In this document: positions 21,526 through 29,898 of the stretch, piece by piece
Position numbering within the stretch: position 1 is the first letter of the stretch
How the letters are laid out: every line of letters begins with the position of its first letter
IMG/VR virus record: IMGVR_UViG_3300050821_002607
Location: 1 to 42,688 of that record
DNA: 42,688 nucleotides
Source: a virus
Strand: one strand, 5' to 3'
Notes under the pieces: model-generated
Database searches by the model: none
Told to the model about the DNA's origin: nothing
Seen by the model: the letters and a program-made list of their open reading frames with translations, nothing else
Translations under genes and position numbers: made by a program

Positions 21526-23994
21526 ATGAAACGCGCACTTTTAAAGCTTCTACTTTTCTGCCTGCTGGCTCTGGATTTATCCGCAGCCGGTCAGCCTATT
21601 ATAACAGCCGTCGTTACCATCACTAATCAAACGGTATTCGTCACGAACGGGCAGACCATTTCAATCAACGGAACGGTGCGGACATGGACGAATACAGTTA
21701 CCAGCGCACAGACACAAATCCAGCAAACCAACAACTCGCTGGGCTGCGTCACTAATCTGTTTCTGGCGTATGCCGTCGTTCCGGCGACCGGAATCAATAT
21801 CAGCTATTCCGCCGCCGCCTCGAATGTGACGTTCCAATCGTTCGCGGGCCTGCCGCTTACTGTCGTGTTGTCGCCGGGGTGGGCATCATTGGGACTATCC
21901 ACCAACAACATAGGCACCAATGCAATGGTGGTGCGCGGGCCACCGATACTGGTCGGAAATTATGAGCGCACTAATGCGGCGAATGATATTTCACTTTATT
22001 TGACCGATCCTGCCGAAACAAATCAGTGGGGCACTAATATATTATTGTTAGCTCGATGGTTTCAACTTTTTCAAAGTGGAGCTGGTAGTTCTGGTGGCGG
22101 TTCAAATGCCAGCACCGGGAGCATCAACACCACCAACCTGAATATTTTAGGGGTTGGCCCAAACGCTGGAAGGATTATGTTTCCTGACGGGGATGTGATT
22201 CAAGAACTGTCTCCGTTTAATTTCCAACGTGCTGGAGACAGCGGGTTAAACCTTGGAATTGGCAATGGCCAGATTCTTGGCGAGCAGTATTCATTTGTCG
22301 GCGGCGCATCCAATGACATCGCTGGACAATCCCCAAGCGGCCCATACATTTATGGCGCTGCAATTCCCGGAGGTTTTGGAAACCTCATCGGCGACGGCGG
22401 CGGGTCAGGGAGCTATGGGGACGGTTCTTACAGTTTCATTGCTGGCGGAGCAACCAATTTAGTGACTGGAAATGGCAGCTTCGCAGGTGGACGATACGCC
22501 CACGTCATGTCCAGCGGTTCGTTCCTGTGGGATGATGGAAACTACACTGACGTGTCAAACATCGCTCCAAGTCAGATAGTTTTTCTGGCAACCAACGGCA
22601 TGGCCATTGGAACCACGAACACTGGATACATGCTGAGCGTTGCCGGGTCTATAAATATTATTGGCAAGATTTACACCAACGGGACTTTGTTTTCAGGCGG
22701 CGGGACTATATTTGGGAACTACATTGGCAACTTAAGCAGTTATGGAACCAACGTGAGCCTATCCAGTACAACCATGCTGACGGATGCCTCTGGATTGCTG
22801 GTGCCAAACATGTCGAGCGACACGTCGCCTTATGGCGTGGCCAGTGCAAGTTCAACCAGCAGTTCGGCATTCAATGCCTTCACCAACAATACCTGGACAT
22901 CTGGGGCGGAGGGGACGCCATGGATTCAATACCAGTTTCCAACCCCTGTGATTGTAAACGGATTTGTAATGACCACGAGCGGAGGTGTTGCCGCCAACAA
23001 TCAGCTTTTATATTCAATGGACGGGGTTAACTGGACAACGAACTATTCCAACAACAGCAATCCCAATGGCTCGCCGGTTTCGGTGCCATGGGTTCTGGCA
23101 AACTATGTGCGGATGAACTATCCGGGGGACGGCCCCTCAGTGAGCATCAGTGCCTTGAACCTTTACGGGGGCTACCTTAATCAGGTAAGCGCGTCCTCGT
23201 TGCTTTCCATTTCAACCCCTTACGGTGTGTCCATCAATTCCACCAACTCAACTGGAAGTGCGCTGGAAGTCGGCGGCAATGTAAATTCAACCAACGGGTT
23301 TTCCATCGGCAGGGCCATGCAACTTGCCAGCGGGACAAATCTTGTAGGCGGAAACGAACTGACCATATCCGCCCCAGTTGACTCCATAGGAAACAGTGCC
23401 GGGCTGTTGATAAACGGCGTGGCGTTGAAGGATATTTTGGTTGCCTTGCAAAACCCAATCTACACAATCACAGGAGGGACAAACACATCTGTAAGCTTCA
23501 ACGGACAATATGGAGCGTGGGTCAATCCACCCACTTACTCGTCAACCAACATTTATCTGAACTCCTTTGGTGAGAAATTTGGAATACAAAGCGGCTGGAC
23601 GCCAAATTTCTGGCCGTCTGGAATTACCAGCAGCCTCTATGTCATATTCAACTTTAGCCGGAACCAGTTTTACACCAACCAGTTTTTAACTGGAACCTAC
23701 GTTGCCTATGGCTCAACGATACCAACTAATTCGTTGACCGTATCTGGGACAAACTCTTATCCGGCCATCCAAGCGGGGCAGACAAACGTGGTGTTGCTGG
23801 GGGCAACCAGCATGACAGTGTACCTTAAAAAAGCGATGGCGGGAACCAACTGGATACCAACTTTGACGGAGAACGGCGGGGCGATACCGGGACTTTCCGT
23901 AACAGGTGTTACAACCACAAACTTTGTTACCAGCATGACAGCCTTGACATTTACAGGAAACCTTTGGTGGACGGCGATACAAGAAACACAATGA
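21526..23994 (+). CDS. Fibre-like adhesin with F5/8C (discoidin) domain and signal peptide (822 aa)
   Basis: Starts MKRALLKLLLFCLLALDLSAAG, a clear Sec signal. Next comes a beta-rich Thr/Asn-rich region. A run of GG-containing loops (YSFVGGASNDI, YSFIAGGATN, GSFAGGRYAHV) resembles the trimeric left-handed beta-roll heads of adhesins. A discoidin-like domain follows at about residues 435-550 (SSAFNAFTNNTWTSG, WIQYQFPTPVIVNGF, YSMDGVNWTTN), which usually binds sugars. The C-terminal part is beta-rich. It is either a receptor-binding fibre or a protein exported to the infected cell surface; the export signal is unusual for a virion fibre. Confidence 0.65.
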   Translation: MKRALLKLLLFCLLALDLSAAGQPIITAVVTITNQTVFVTNGQTISINGTVRTWTNTVTSAQTQIQQTNNSLGCVTNLFLAYAVVPATGINISYSAAASNVTFQSFAGLPLTVVLSPGWASLGLSTNNIGTNAMVVRGPPILVGNYERTNAANDISLYLTDPAETNQWGTNILLLARWFQLFQSGAGSSGGGSNASTGSINTTNLNILGVGPNAGRIMFPDGDVIQELSPFNFQRAGDSGLNLGIGNGQILGEQYSFVGGASNDIAGQSPSGPYIYGAAIPGGFGNLIGDGGGSGSYGDGSYSFIAGGATNLVTGNGSFAGGRYAHVMSSGSFLWDDGNYTDVSNIAPSQIVFLATNGMAIGTTNTGYMLSVAGSINIIGKIYTNGTLFSGGGTIFGNYIGNLSSYGTNVSLSSTTMLTDASGLLVPNMSSDTSPYGVASASSTSSSAFNAFTNNTWTSGAEGTPWIQYQFPTPVIVNGFVMTTSGGVAANNQLLYSMDGVNWTTNYSNNSNPNGSPVSVPWVLANYVRMNYPGDGPSVSISALNLYGGYLNQVSASSLLSISTPYGVSINSTNSTGSALEVGGNVNSTNGFSIGRAMQLASGTNLVGGNELTISAPVDSIGNSAGLLINGVALKDILVALQNPIYTITGGTNTSVSFNGQYGAWVNPPTYSSTNIYLNSFGEKFGIQSGWTPNFWPSGITSSLYVIFNFSRNQFYTNQFLTGTYVAYGSTIPTNSLTVSGTNSYPAIQAGQTNVVLLGATSMTVYLKKAMAGTNWIPTLTENGGAIPGLSVTGVTTTNFVTSMTALTFTGNLWWTAIQETQ

Positions 23995-26258
23995 AAAGAA
24001 TACTCGCAACGTTGCTACTGCTGATTTTTACGCTGTCCACATTTGGACAGACGGCGACCGTGACTTACAATGTAACTGATTTTGTTTCAACTCCGCAAAC
24101 CGCATCCATACTTACGATAACTCCGTTGGTGAACGGCGGCGTGCTCGGGCCGCAGCTATTAACCAGTCAGGCGCGATCTTATGCAGTTGTGACAAACAGC
24201 TCTGTCACTATTTCAAACGTGGCGATGGGGTACAGCTATCAGGTGCAGTTCCAAAATTCTGCATACCGAACGATTTCGATGTGGACGAATCAATTCCCGG
24301 CCAACCTCACCGGCAATATCAACGGAGCTTCATGGGTGTTCTGCAGTGTGATTTTTCCAAATGCAAATGTTGCCAGTGCGCTTGCTAATGGAGTCACAAA
24401 TGTGTCCGCAGGCGGAGGCACGACCGCATATACTTCAAATAATTTACTGTACGTTTCATCTGGACTTACCAACAACCAAGTACTGCCCGGCACGCCATCG
24501 AGCACAAACGGCAATTTCGCAGGCACCTTCACTGGCACTTTAACCGGCATCGCCACACTCGCGCCCGATGGCAATACATCGGCCTCACTCAATCAGGCAA
24601 CCAATGCGGCCAATGGCCAGATTGCCATGCAACCGATACCAGGAACCAATGTGACGGGCACCGTGCCAGCAGCGTCTCTAGTGGCCGGGCCGATGGTTAC
24701 GAATATAATTTGGAGCACGTTCGTCTATTCGGGGCCAGCGGCTTATTCAAACACCATTTTCTTTTTCGAGGGGCCAACGTTGACAAACCTCGTGCAACTG
24801 GCCGGAACCTACAGCGACCCCGGAGGGTTTCTCGCCTACGATAGCACGCACATCAGATACAACGGACAATACTACCTAGCCTATCTCGCCCAGGGCTCGC
24901 CGTTCTTCGGGATTGCAACGTCGCCGGATGATATTACATGGAGTTTCAGGGGCTACATGTCATTTGCCAGCATTGGCATAGCTACAAACTGCGCGACCGG
25001 CCCCAAATGGCTGGTGGACGCCACCAACGGGCTTGATCTGATTGGCACATTCGCGACTAACTCAGCGGCGCGATTCACCAACTATGTGATGCATGTAAAC
25101 CCAGCGAATCCCACCAACTACAGCGGATTGCAGGCGGTATTTCTTTCGGGGGACATTGGCCAGTCAGCCGATAGTCAAGGCTGCTCATGGTTTAATTTTC
25201 CAGAGAAAACGCCGCCATACTTTATGTATCTTGGCAGCGGGAACCTTTATAATGCTACAAATCCGTTTGGAACGTGGAACCTTTATTCTACAATCAACAC
25301 GCTGAATGGTTCATCGGGTTACATTGTAAGACAGGGCAGCGGATACGCATGGTCTCAAGGTGCGCTGGTTTTTTACGAAACGAGTCCCGATCTCACCAAT
25401 TGGTCAACATTCTCGATTGTTCCCGGTTATCCTTGGATTGATAATTCGGGCCAATTTTTAGCGGACGGTTCCATGATTCAAGAATTGAGGCCGGTAGTAA
25501 ACCCATCTCTCAGCTTGAGCGGTTTTTACACAACTGGAAATTTTTGGGGTAGTGGTATGAACATCACAAACGTTTATAAAACGAAATCCATCGGCACAAA
25601 CTCCGCAGTCCCCGGTTCACTGCTCCATTCTCCAGACGGGCTGACGAATAGATGGACGACTGACCTGATTTTTACAAATAAAAATGGCGCGCCCACCCTG
25701 CTTGGAACAAATCCAGCAGCGGCCATTAACTTTCAAGGTTCAAACTGGCTCGGTTCGGTTTACTCGACAAATTTCACCGGCAACGGCTCCGGCCTGACCA
25801 ATCTGAATGCTGGTTGGATTCAGCAGAATCAGTTTTTATCCATGCCATGGACTATATCTTCAACAGCACCGGGCGTTGGAGATGCTTATTTCTTTCTTGG
25901 GGCCAACATATCTGCTGGCACTTCTAACAGATGTGGAATGCCGTTCCCATTTACTGGAATACTTACGAACGCATGGTGGATGTTTAGTACTAATGCAGCA
26001 TCTATTGGCACCGGCACAAACCTGTCGCTTTACTTGTTCACCAATACGCCGGGCATGTCTTTGGCCGCTGCTGGAAATAGCCCCGTGATGACAATCGCCG
26101 GAGGTTCTCCGGTCTTAAGTGTAACCAATAGCGGCACATGGTCGGTAGCAGTTCTAGCTGGAGAATTGGGAACAATTGTAATTTCAAACAACACCGCCGC
26201 CGCCCTTCCTGCGGCAATTCAGTCGGGCAGCTTTCAATTGATAGCCCCACATCCATGA
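23991..26258 (+). CDS. Tailspike-like protein with GH43-type beta-propeller and signal peptide (755 aa)
   Basis: Starts MKRILATLLLLIFTLSTFGQ, a Sec signal. Residues about 250-500 look like a five-bladed GH43/GH32-type propeller: SDPGGFLAYDSTHIRYNGQYYLAY, FFGIATSPDDITWSFRGYM, then GPKWLVDATNGLDLIGTF. This suggests polysaccharide binding or hydrolysis. Catalytic acids cannot be fixed by eye. A linker with FTGNGSGLTNLNAG, seen in fibres of related phages, leads to a C-terminal beta-sandwich. ATGA overlap with the fibre gene. The likely target is host capsule or surface glycan. Confidence 0.6.
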   Translation: MKRILATLLLLIFTLSTFGQTATVTYNVTDFVSTPQTASILTITPLVNGGVLGPQLLTSQARSYAVVTNSSVTISNVAMGYSYQVQFQNSAYRTISMWTNQFPANLTGNINGASWVFCSVIFPNANVASALANGVTNVSAGGGTTAYTSNNLLYVSSGLTNNQVLPGTPSSTNGNFAGTFTGTLTGIATLAPDGNTSASLNQATNAANGQIAMQPIPGTNVTGTVPAASLVAGPMVTNIIWSTFVYSGPAAYSNTIFFFEGPTLTNLVQLAGTYSDPGGFLAYDSTHIRYNGQYYLAYLAQGSPFFGIATSPDDITWSFRGYMSFASIGIATNCATGPKWLVDATNGLDLIGTFATNSAARFTNYVMHVNPANPTNYSGLQAVFLSGDIGQSADSQGCSWFNFPEKTPPYFMYLGSGNLYNATNPFGTWNLYSTINTLNGSSGYIVRQGSGYAWSQGALVFYETSPDLTNWSTFSIVPGYPWIDNSGQFLADGSMIQELRPVVNPSLSLSGFYTTGNFWGSGMNITNVYKTKSIGTNSAVPGSLLHSPDGLTNRWTTDLIFTNKNGAPTLLGTNPAAAINFQGSNWLGSVYSTNFTGNGSGLTNLNAGWIQQNQFLSMPWTISSTAPGVGDAYFFLGANISAGTSNRCGMPFPFTGILTNAWWMFSTNAASIGTGTNLSLYLFTNTPGMSLAAAGNSPVMTIAGGSPVLSVTNSGTWSVAVLAGELGTIVISNNTAAALPAAIQSGSFQLIAPHP

Positions 26259-26277
26259 ACGGCCACGAAATAAAAAA

Positions 26278-26529
26278 ATGACGTTTTACATCATATCTTT
26301 CGCGGTTCTTTTTTGCGCCGAATTGAGCGGTAATTTCCACGGCCTGGCTACCGTCAAAGGTAATCGGCAAATGGCCGCACTTTGCGGAGCAATCAGTTCC
26401 GCTCTTTGGTGTGTAAAAATATGGGTGGTGTGTAGTCAGCCACTGACCATTATCACGGCATTTATAGGGGCATATTTCGGTGCGATTTGCGCTTGGAAAA
26501 TCAATGAAAATCACTACACCAATGGATGA
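26278..26529 (+). CDS. Small membrane protein (83 aa)
   Basis: Three predicted membrane segments: residues about 2-20 (FYIISFAVLFCAELSGNF), 31-50 (MAALCGAISSALWCVKIWVV) and 55-75 (PLTIITAFIGAYFGAICAW). The pattern resembles small phage and DUF5698-like membrane proteins. It is placed at the start of the lysis block, so a holin or accessory role is possible but unproven. Confidence 0.6.
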   Translation: MTFYIISFAVLFCAELSGNFHGLATVKGNRQMAALCGAISSALWCVKIWVVCSQPLTIITAFIGAYFGAICAWKINENHYTNG

Positions 26530-26821
26530 ACTGACTAATTATGACATGCAGCAGCGTGTCATAAAAGTCCTCCTTGATGCCGGAAATAAAATTCCGGTTG
26601 GAGATGGCAGAATAGATGAGCAAAGAGCGTCCAGCATAAACGCTCAAAGGCTCGGTTGTCAGGTGGCCAATATGACGACATTCTTCATGCCACCCATACT
26701 CAAAGGTCAAGCAGGCTTGTTGCGGTGGGCAATGCAAGCAACTGGCTGCCATGACGAAAAGTTGAAAGTCCTCATCGAAGCGTTGGAATGCCATGACGCC
26801 AGACTGGAATCTGCCACCTGA
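26522..26821 (+). CDS. Hypothetical protein (99 aa)
   Basis: I choose the ATG at 26522 (MDELTNYDMQQRV), overlapping the membrane gene by eight bases; in-frame ATG 26504 is an alternative. The protein is helical with an amphipathic C-terminus (HDEKLKVLIEALECHDARLE). No family is recognised. The context is the lysis and membrane block. Confidence 0.5.
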   Translation: MDELTNYDMQQRVIKVLLDAGNKIPVGDGRIDEQRASSINAQRLGCQVANMTTFFMPPILKGQAGLLRWAMQATGCHDEKLKVLIEALECHDARLESAT

Positions 26822-26827
26822 GACAAA

Positions 26828-27010
26828 GTGAAAACAATAACCATTGAAATGTTAAATGCTATAGCTCCGCACCCTTCAGGTGTTCGCGCTCGATGTGTAA
26901 TGTGCACATGCAATAACAATATGCACAATTGCCGCAGTAATAGACGTATCCCGGAAAACGCCGACGAATTGGTTAAGCAATTTCGTGAATCAACCGAACT
27001 TCATACTTGA
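26828..27010 (+). CDS. Small Cys-rich protein, GTG start (60 aa)
   Basis: The GTG at 26828 follows the previous stop by six bases. A cysteine cluster, RCVMCTCNNNMHNC, could hold a metal ion; the remainder is short helices. The function is unknown; spacing within the operon supports expression. Confidence 0.45.
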   Translation: MKTITIEMLNAIAPHPSGVRARCVMCTCNNNMHNCRSNRRIPENADELVKQFRESTELHT

Positions 27011-27016
27011 AACAAA

Positions 27017-27436
27017 ATGAACCGCGCTATTACATTGCTTATGTTTTGCCTGCCGCTTTTCTGTGCAAAAGCGCAAGACCTTAAGCCGCATTTTTCGCCA
27101 GTGGTTAATCTGGCGGCGGTTGCGGTGGACACCAATTCGGCGAGCTATCAGGCTGAATTGGTGATTGCTAAATATGCCCCGCTGCTGCCGCCAGCATCGG
27201 CATGGCAGGCGTTTGCGCTGCAATTCCCGTCGCCGCACATTACCAACCAAACGATGCATCTCGACTGCACGTTTGACGATGCCCACCGTTATCACCTGCA
27301 ATACAGTTACGACCTTTTAAACTGGTTTGATATTCCGACGTCATGGGTTGCCAACATGCCGGATGGAAAAACCTTAAGCATTGTATGTGACCGTCCAGTT
27401 TGTTTTTACCGGATGAAGGGCGACAAGATTCAATGA
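27017..27436 (+). CDS. Secreted protein with Verrucomicrobia-style C-terminal repeat (139 aa)
   Basis: The signal peptide MNRAITLLMFCLPLFCAKAQ ends in AKAQ. The C-terminal half, YHLQYSYDLLNWFDIPTSWV followed by GKTLSIVCDRPVCFYRMK, follows the layout Y-x-Q-x-S-x-DL-x-NW ... FYR. From memory, this layout is abundant in exported proteins of Verrucomicrobiota. The protein was probably acquired from such a host. The role is unknown. ATGA overlap with the next gene. Confidence 0.6.
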   Translation: MNRAITLLMFCLPLFCAKAQDLKPHFSPVVNLAAVAVDTNSASYQAELVIAKYAPLLPPASAWQAFALQFPSPHITNQTMHLDCTFDDAHRYHLQYSYDLLNWFDIPTSWVANMPDGKTLSIVCDRPVCFYRMKGDKIQ

Positions 27437-27756
27437 CTATGAACGCAGAAGATTGGAAGATGATTGGTGTCGTGGCGGCTGTTGTGTTCGGTAATTTACT
27501 GACCATTTATCAAACATACCTTAAGGATCGTCGCGAACGGAAATCTGACGAACAGACTTTTATCGTTCAGAAAGATATTGCCGATAATATCCGCGATGTC
27601 CGCAACGGACAAATAGCACAGAACGGAAAACTGTCGACCGTAGTGGAAGTAAACCGGGCATATCATGACGAGCTTATGAGGATGCTAAAACCACCGTCCG
27701 CGATTCAGCCGCAGGTCACCAACATTCAAATCCAACCAGATACCAAGCCGACATGA
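27433..27756 (+). CDS. Membrane-anchored coiled-coil protein (107 aa)
   Basis: The start at 27433 is set by the ATGA overlap. One membrane segment (MIGVVAAVVFGNLLTIYQTYL) is followed by a charged helical region (KDRRERKSDEQTFIVQKDIADNIRDVRNGQI) and a Pro/Gln-rich tail. This layout resembles phage lysis accessory or spanin-like membrane proteins, and the next gene is holin-like. The exact function is not shown by sequence. Confidence 0.55.
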   Translation: MTMNAEDWKMIGVVAAVVFGNLLTIYQTYLKDRRERKSDEQTFIVQKDIADNIRDVRNGQIAQNGKLSTVVEVNRAYHDELMRMLKPPSAIQPQVTNIQIQPDTKPT

Positions 27757-28040
27757 AACAGAATCTTATCCGTTATTGGCTGGCGATGAACGTAAGCGCG
27801 GTTCAATCATCGGCATTGGCCGGGAAGGCTTGGCTGGCGGCTGCTGGAGCACATGTCGCGACCGGTGGGCAGCTTCCGGCCATTGAGCCGAGACAACTTG
27901 CCGGAATCCTTGCGTTCGCTTTCGTTCAGGCTTTGATTTATTGGCTTGCTGATAATCCGCTACCGACCGGCGGGGTGGCAACGTTGCCACCCCCTGCCGA
28001 ATCAAAGACGGCCCCTGGGCCTCCACCGTATTCTAAATAA
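27753..28040 (+). CDS. Holin-like protein (95 aa)
   Basis: Two hydrophobic segments: SSALAGKAWLAAAGAHVATG and QLAGILAFAFVQALIYWLADNPLP. The NPLP ending of the second segment matches putative phage holins. The C-terminal tail GGVATLPPPAESK is encoded over a perfect 22-bp copy of the dispersed palindrome. It would form membrane lesions that release the peptidase. The stop codon is fused to the next ATTGACTTAA element. Confidence 0.6.
   Translation: MKQNLIRYWLAMNVSAVQSSALAGKAWLAAAGAHVATGGQLPAIEPRQLAGILAFAFVQALIYWLADNPLPTGGVATLPPPAESKTAPGPPPYSK
27972..27993. repeat. Dispersed palindrome, perfect 22-bp copy
   Basis: The 18-bp palindrome extended by two G/C pairs on each side. It is translated as VATLPP near the end of the holin-like protein, where it adds a proline-rich tail. 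Confidence 0.85.
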
Positions 28041-28061
28041 TTGACTTAATGGGAATTTTTG
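28040..28061 (+). promoter_or_regulatory. Bipartite element ATTGACTTAA-N6-TTTTTG
   Basis: Fifth copy, again sharing its first base with the upstream stop. Here the start codon (28096) is 53 nt downstream, preceded by an A-rich AAAAAAAGAACACAC leader. Confidence 0.55.
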
Positions 28062-28095
28062 AACGCGGTTTAAACTTAACAAAAAAAGAACACAC

Positions 28096-28623
28096 ATGAA
28101 TAAAATCACATCATTACTTATTGTCAGTATCGTTTCGCTGGCTGTCGCTGGCTGTCAAGCTCCTTCCGGGCCAATCAACGTCAATCCACTGTCGCCAATT
28201 GCTGGCACCATCAAGGGTGGCCTGAATCCCGGCACATTTAATCCGGCCCTTGTTGTCGAGGCTGCGTCCCAATGTCCGCAGGTCGGTTCCATCACGGCGG
28301 TCGGTGGTGGCGTCAACTTTGCGTGGGCGCGCAACGCACCTCCGGGTTACGTTCCACAAGCCGTCGTTCCATTGACCGACGACCGGGTCGCGTTGATTGA
28401 AAATGATTTCCTCGCCTCGCAGATTTACGCGATGCGAAATAATCATTCCAGTGATGACGTTCAGGTGTCCGCAATGGGCGTGGTGATTGTGGTGCACATG
28501 GCCTACCCGCCTTCTGTCCCGAATCAAACCTTGACCGTGACCAACGCCTCAGTAACGCCGCCGACGACGATTACGATTCCCGGTTCCACCAACGCCGTGA
28601 TTTCGAACATCATCACAAAATGA
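28096..28623 (+). CDS. Predicted lipoprotein (175 aa)
   Basis: MNKITSLLIVSIVSLAVAGC is a textbook lipoprotein signal with lipobox LAVAGC, so Cys20 should be lipidated. The mature part is Pro/Asn/Thr-rich with no recognised domain. It is adjacent to a holin-like protein and a peptidase, so an outer-membrane spanin or a superinfection-exclusion lipoprotein are possible. Neither is shown. ATGA overlap with the peptidase gene. Confidence 0.65.
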   Translation: MNKITSLLIVSIVSLAVAGCQAPSGPINVNPLSPIAGTIKGGLNPGTFNPALVVEAASQCPQVGSITAVGGGVNFAWARNAPPGYVPQAVVPLTDDRVALIENDFLASQIYAMRNNHSSDDVQVSAMGVVIVVHMAYPPSVPNQTLTVTNASVTPPTTITIPGSTNAVISNIITK

Positions 28624-29135
28624 ATTCAGTTGTTCTTTTCGATCCGTCGATTCTCGAACCCGGTGACGTCCTTCTCTATTACGAGAAGGATTTCATCGAC
28701 ACAATCATTGCCGAAAAAACCGGCAAAGCGGTCGGACACATTGAGAGGTATGTCGGAAACGGAAAGTCGGTGGCGTCCCGGAACGGTGTCGGTGTAAACG
28801 AATACGACTTGCGGCTGACTGGATTAGTTTGTGTTCGCCGGGCAATTCCAGTCGTGTCCGGAACGCCTGCATTGGACTTTTCTGCTGGCATGGATTGGTT
28901 TAACAAAGTCGCCAAGGGGCAGAAATACGATTTCGAGGGGCTGCTTACCTTTACGTCGTTTTTCAAATCCGGCCACGACGGAGAAATGTTCTGTTCCGAA
29001 TTTGCCGTCAACTTCGACCGGGCCTGCGGCTTTGAACCGTTCAATCCCGACCAGCCGCCGTTTGAAACCTCGCCAAGGGATTACTGGATTTGTGGCGCGT
29101 TCCAAACCATTTGGAAATCTGATAGTGAATACTGA
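28620..29135 (+). CDS. Permuted NlpC/P60 (YiiX-like) cysteine peptidase, endolysin candidate
   Basis: A 171-residue papain-fold enzyme of the circularly permuted NlpC/P60 group. EPGDVLLYY opens the domain. His40 in VGHIERYVGNG and Cys125 in MFCSEFAV are in the His-before-Cys order of this group. KYDFEGLLTF and RDYWICGAF fit the rest. Relatives cut peptide or thioester/amide bonds; in this lysis block the likely substrate is peptidoglycan stem peptide. No cell-wall-binding domain is attached. A terminator lies about 115 bases downstream. Confidence 0.7.
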   Translation: MNSVVLFDPSILEPGDVLLYYEKDFIDTIIAEKTGKAVGHIERYVGNGKSVASRNGVGVNEYDLRLTGLVCVRRAIPVVSGTPALDFSAGMDWFNKVAKGQKYDFEGLLTFTSFFKSGHDGEMFCSEFAVNFDRACGFEPFNPDQPPFETSPRDYWICGAFQTIWKSDSEY

Positions 29136-29248
29136 CGACATTTGGTACAATGATGGCTGGTTTCATGGCTGTTCGTAAGCCGGAATTTTTGCTGTTTCTT
29201 CCGGCCTGATTGATGGCAAAGCAGAACAGCGTCAGCCATCAAACGCAC

Positions 29249-29280
29249 AATCCCCTGTTAAACACAGGGGATTTTCTGTT
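29249..29280 (+). terminator. Hairpin terminator ending the lysis block
   Basis: AATCCCCTGT (29249-29258) pairs perfectly with ACAGGGGATT (29264-29273) around TAAAC, followed by TTCTGTTG. It separates the late genes from the early cluster starting at 29384. The rest of 29136-29383 shows no gene. Confidence 0.7.
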
Positions 29281-29383
29281 GCAAAATAATTCGACTTTTA
29301 TGTTGCCAATTCATAGGAAATCAGGTAATGTGTTGTCAGATGCAGGCGGCATGAAGCCGCAGGCAAAAACGAAAGAACATACA

Positions 29384-29623
29384 ATGAACGCGAAAACAGT
29401 CCGAATCCAAATTGAAAAATGCGATGCATCAATTGCGCCTGAATTTATCATGGCTTGCAATTATTTGTTAATCAACAATCCACGCCTGCGGATGGAGGCC
29501 GCTCATGTAATTCAAAGTCACGGCTTGGGGTATTATATCGGTGGAAATCATGTGGCGATTCTGGATGGCAAAGAACGCCTTGCTGTTATTACCAGCGACC
29601 GAATAGATGGCGACTGGAACTGA
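29384..29623 (+). CDS. Early hypothetical protein (79 aa)
   Basis: The start at 29384 is chosen because the leader (small hairpin GCGGC-ATGAA-GCCGC, then AAAAACGAAAGAACATACA) matches other starts here. The first codons contain GAACGCGAA. The protein MNAKTVRIQIEKC... continues APEFIMACNYLLINNPRLRMEAAHVIQ and ends IDGDWN; probably alpha/beta. No family is recognised. Confidence 0.55.
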   Translation: MNAKTVRIQIEKCDASIAPEFIMACNYLLINNPRLRMEAAHVIQSHGLGYYIGGNHVAILDGKERLAVITSDRIDGDWN

Positions 29624-29631
29624 TTCCCTCA

Positions 29632-29697
29632 TTCTGCCGGGCTGCGGCTGCGGCAGACTGAAGCAATCACGCTTCACCAAAAGAAAGAACGCGAATT
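29632..29697 (+). promoter_or_regulatory. Tandem hairpins plus GAACGCGAA leader
   Basis: TCTGCCG...CGGCAGA forms a 7-bp stem. TGAAGC-AATCAC-GCTTCA follows (29659-29676), then AAAAGAAAGAACGCGAATT before ATG 29698. The second hairpin, its AATCAC loop and the downstream run recur upstream of the pentapeptide gene at 7283-7324. Confidence 0.5.
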
Positions 29698-29898
29698 ATG
29701 TCACGAAACAACAACCATACTGTGCAACAATTTTCTAATGGGTTTGGAAAATATTTAGCCTACTATGGCCCAACCAAGGATGACATTCAATGGACTGGCA
29801 ACCGGAATAAATGTTTCAGGATGTCGCTTGGTGAGGCCCTGCGAAGATTGCCAACTATCCGTAAATTTCACCCCACGGCCACCATTGTAATACTATGA
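29698..29898 (+). CDS. Early hypothetical protein (66 aa)
   Basis: A 66-residue basic protein, MSRNNNHTVQQFSNGFGKYLAYYGP..., with a C-terminal helix (SLGEALRRLPTIRKFHP). The start codon follows the conserved leader. No family is recognised. ATGA overlap with the next gene supports expression. Confidence 0.5.
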   Translation: MSRNNNHTVQQFSNGFGKYLAYYGPTKDDIQWTGNRNKCFRMSLGEALRRLPTIRKFHPTATIVIL

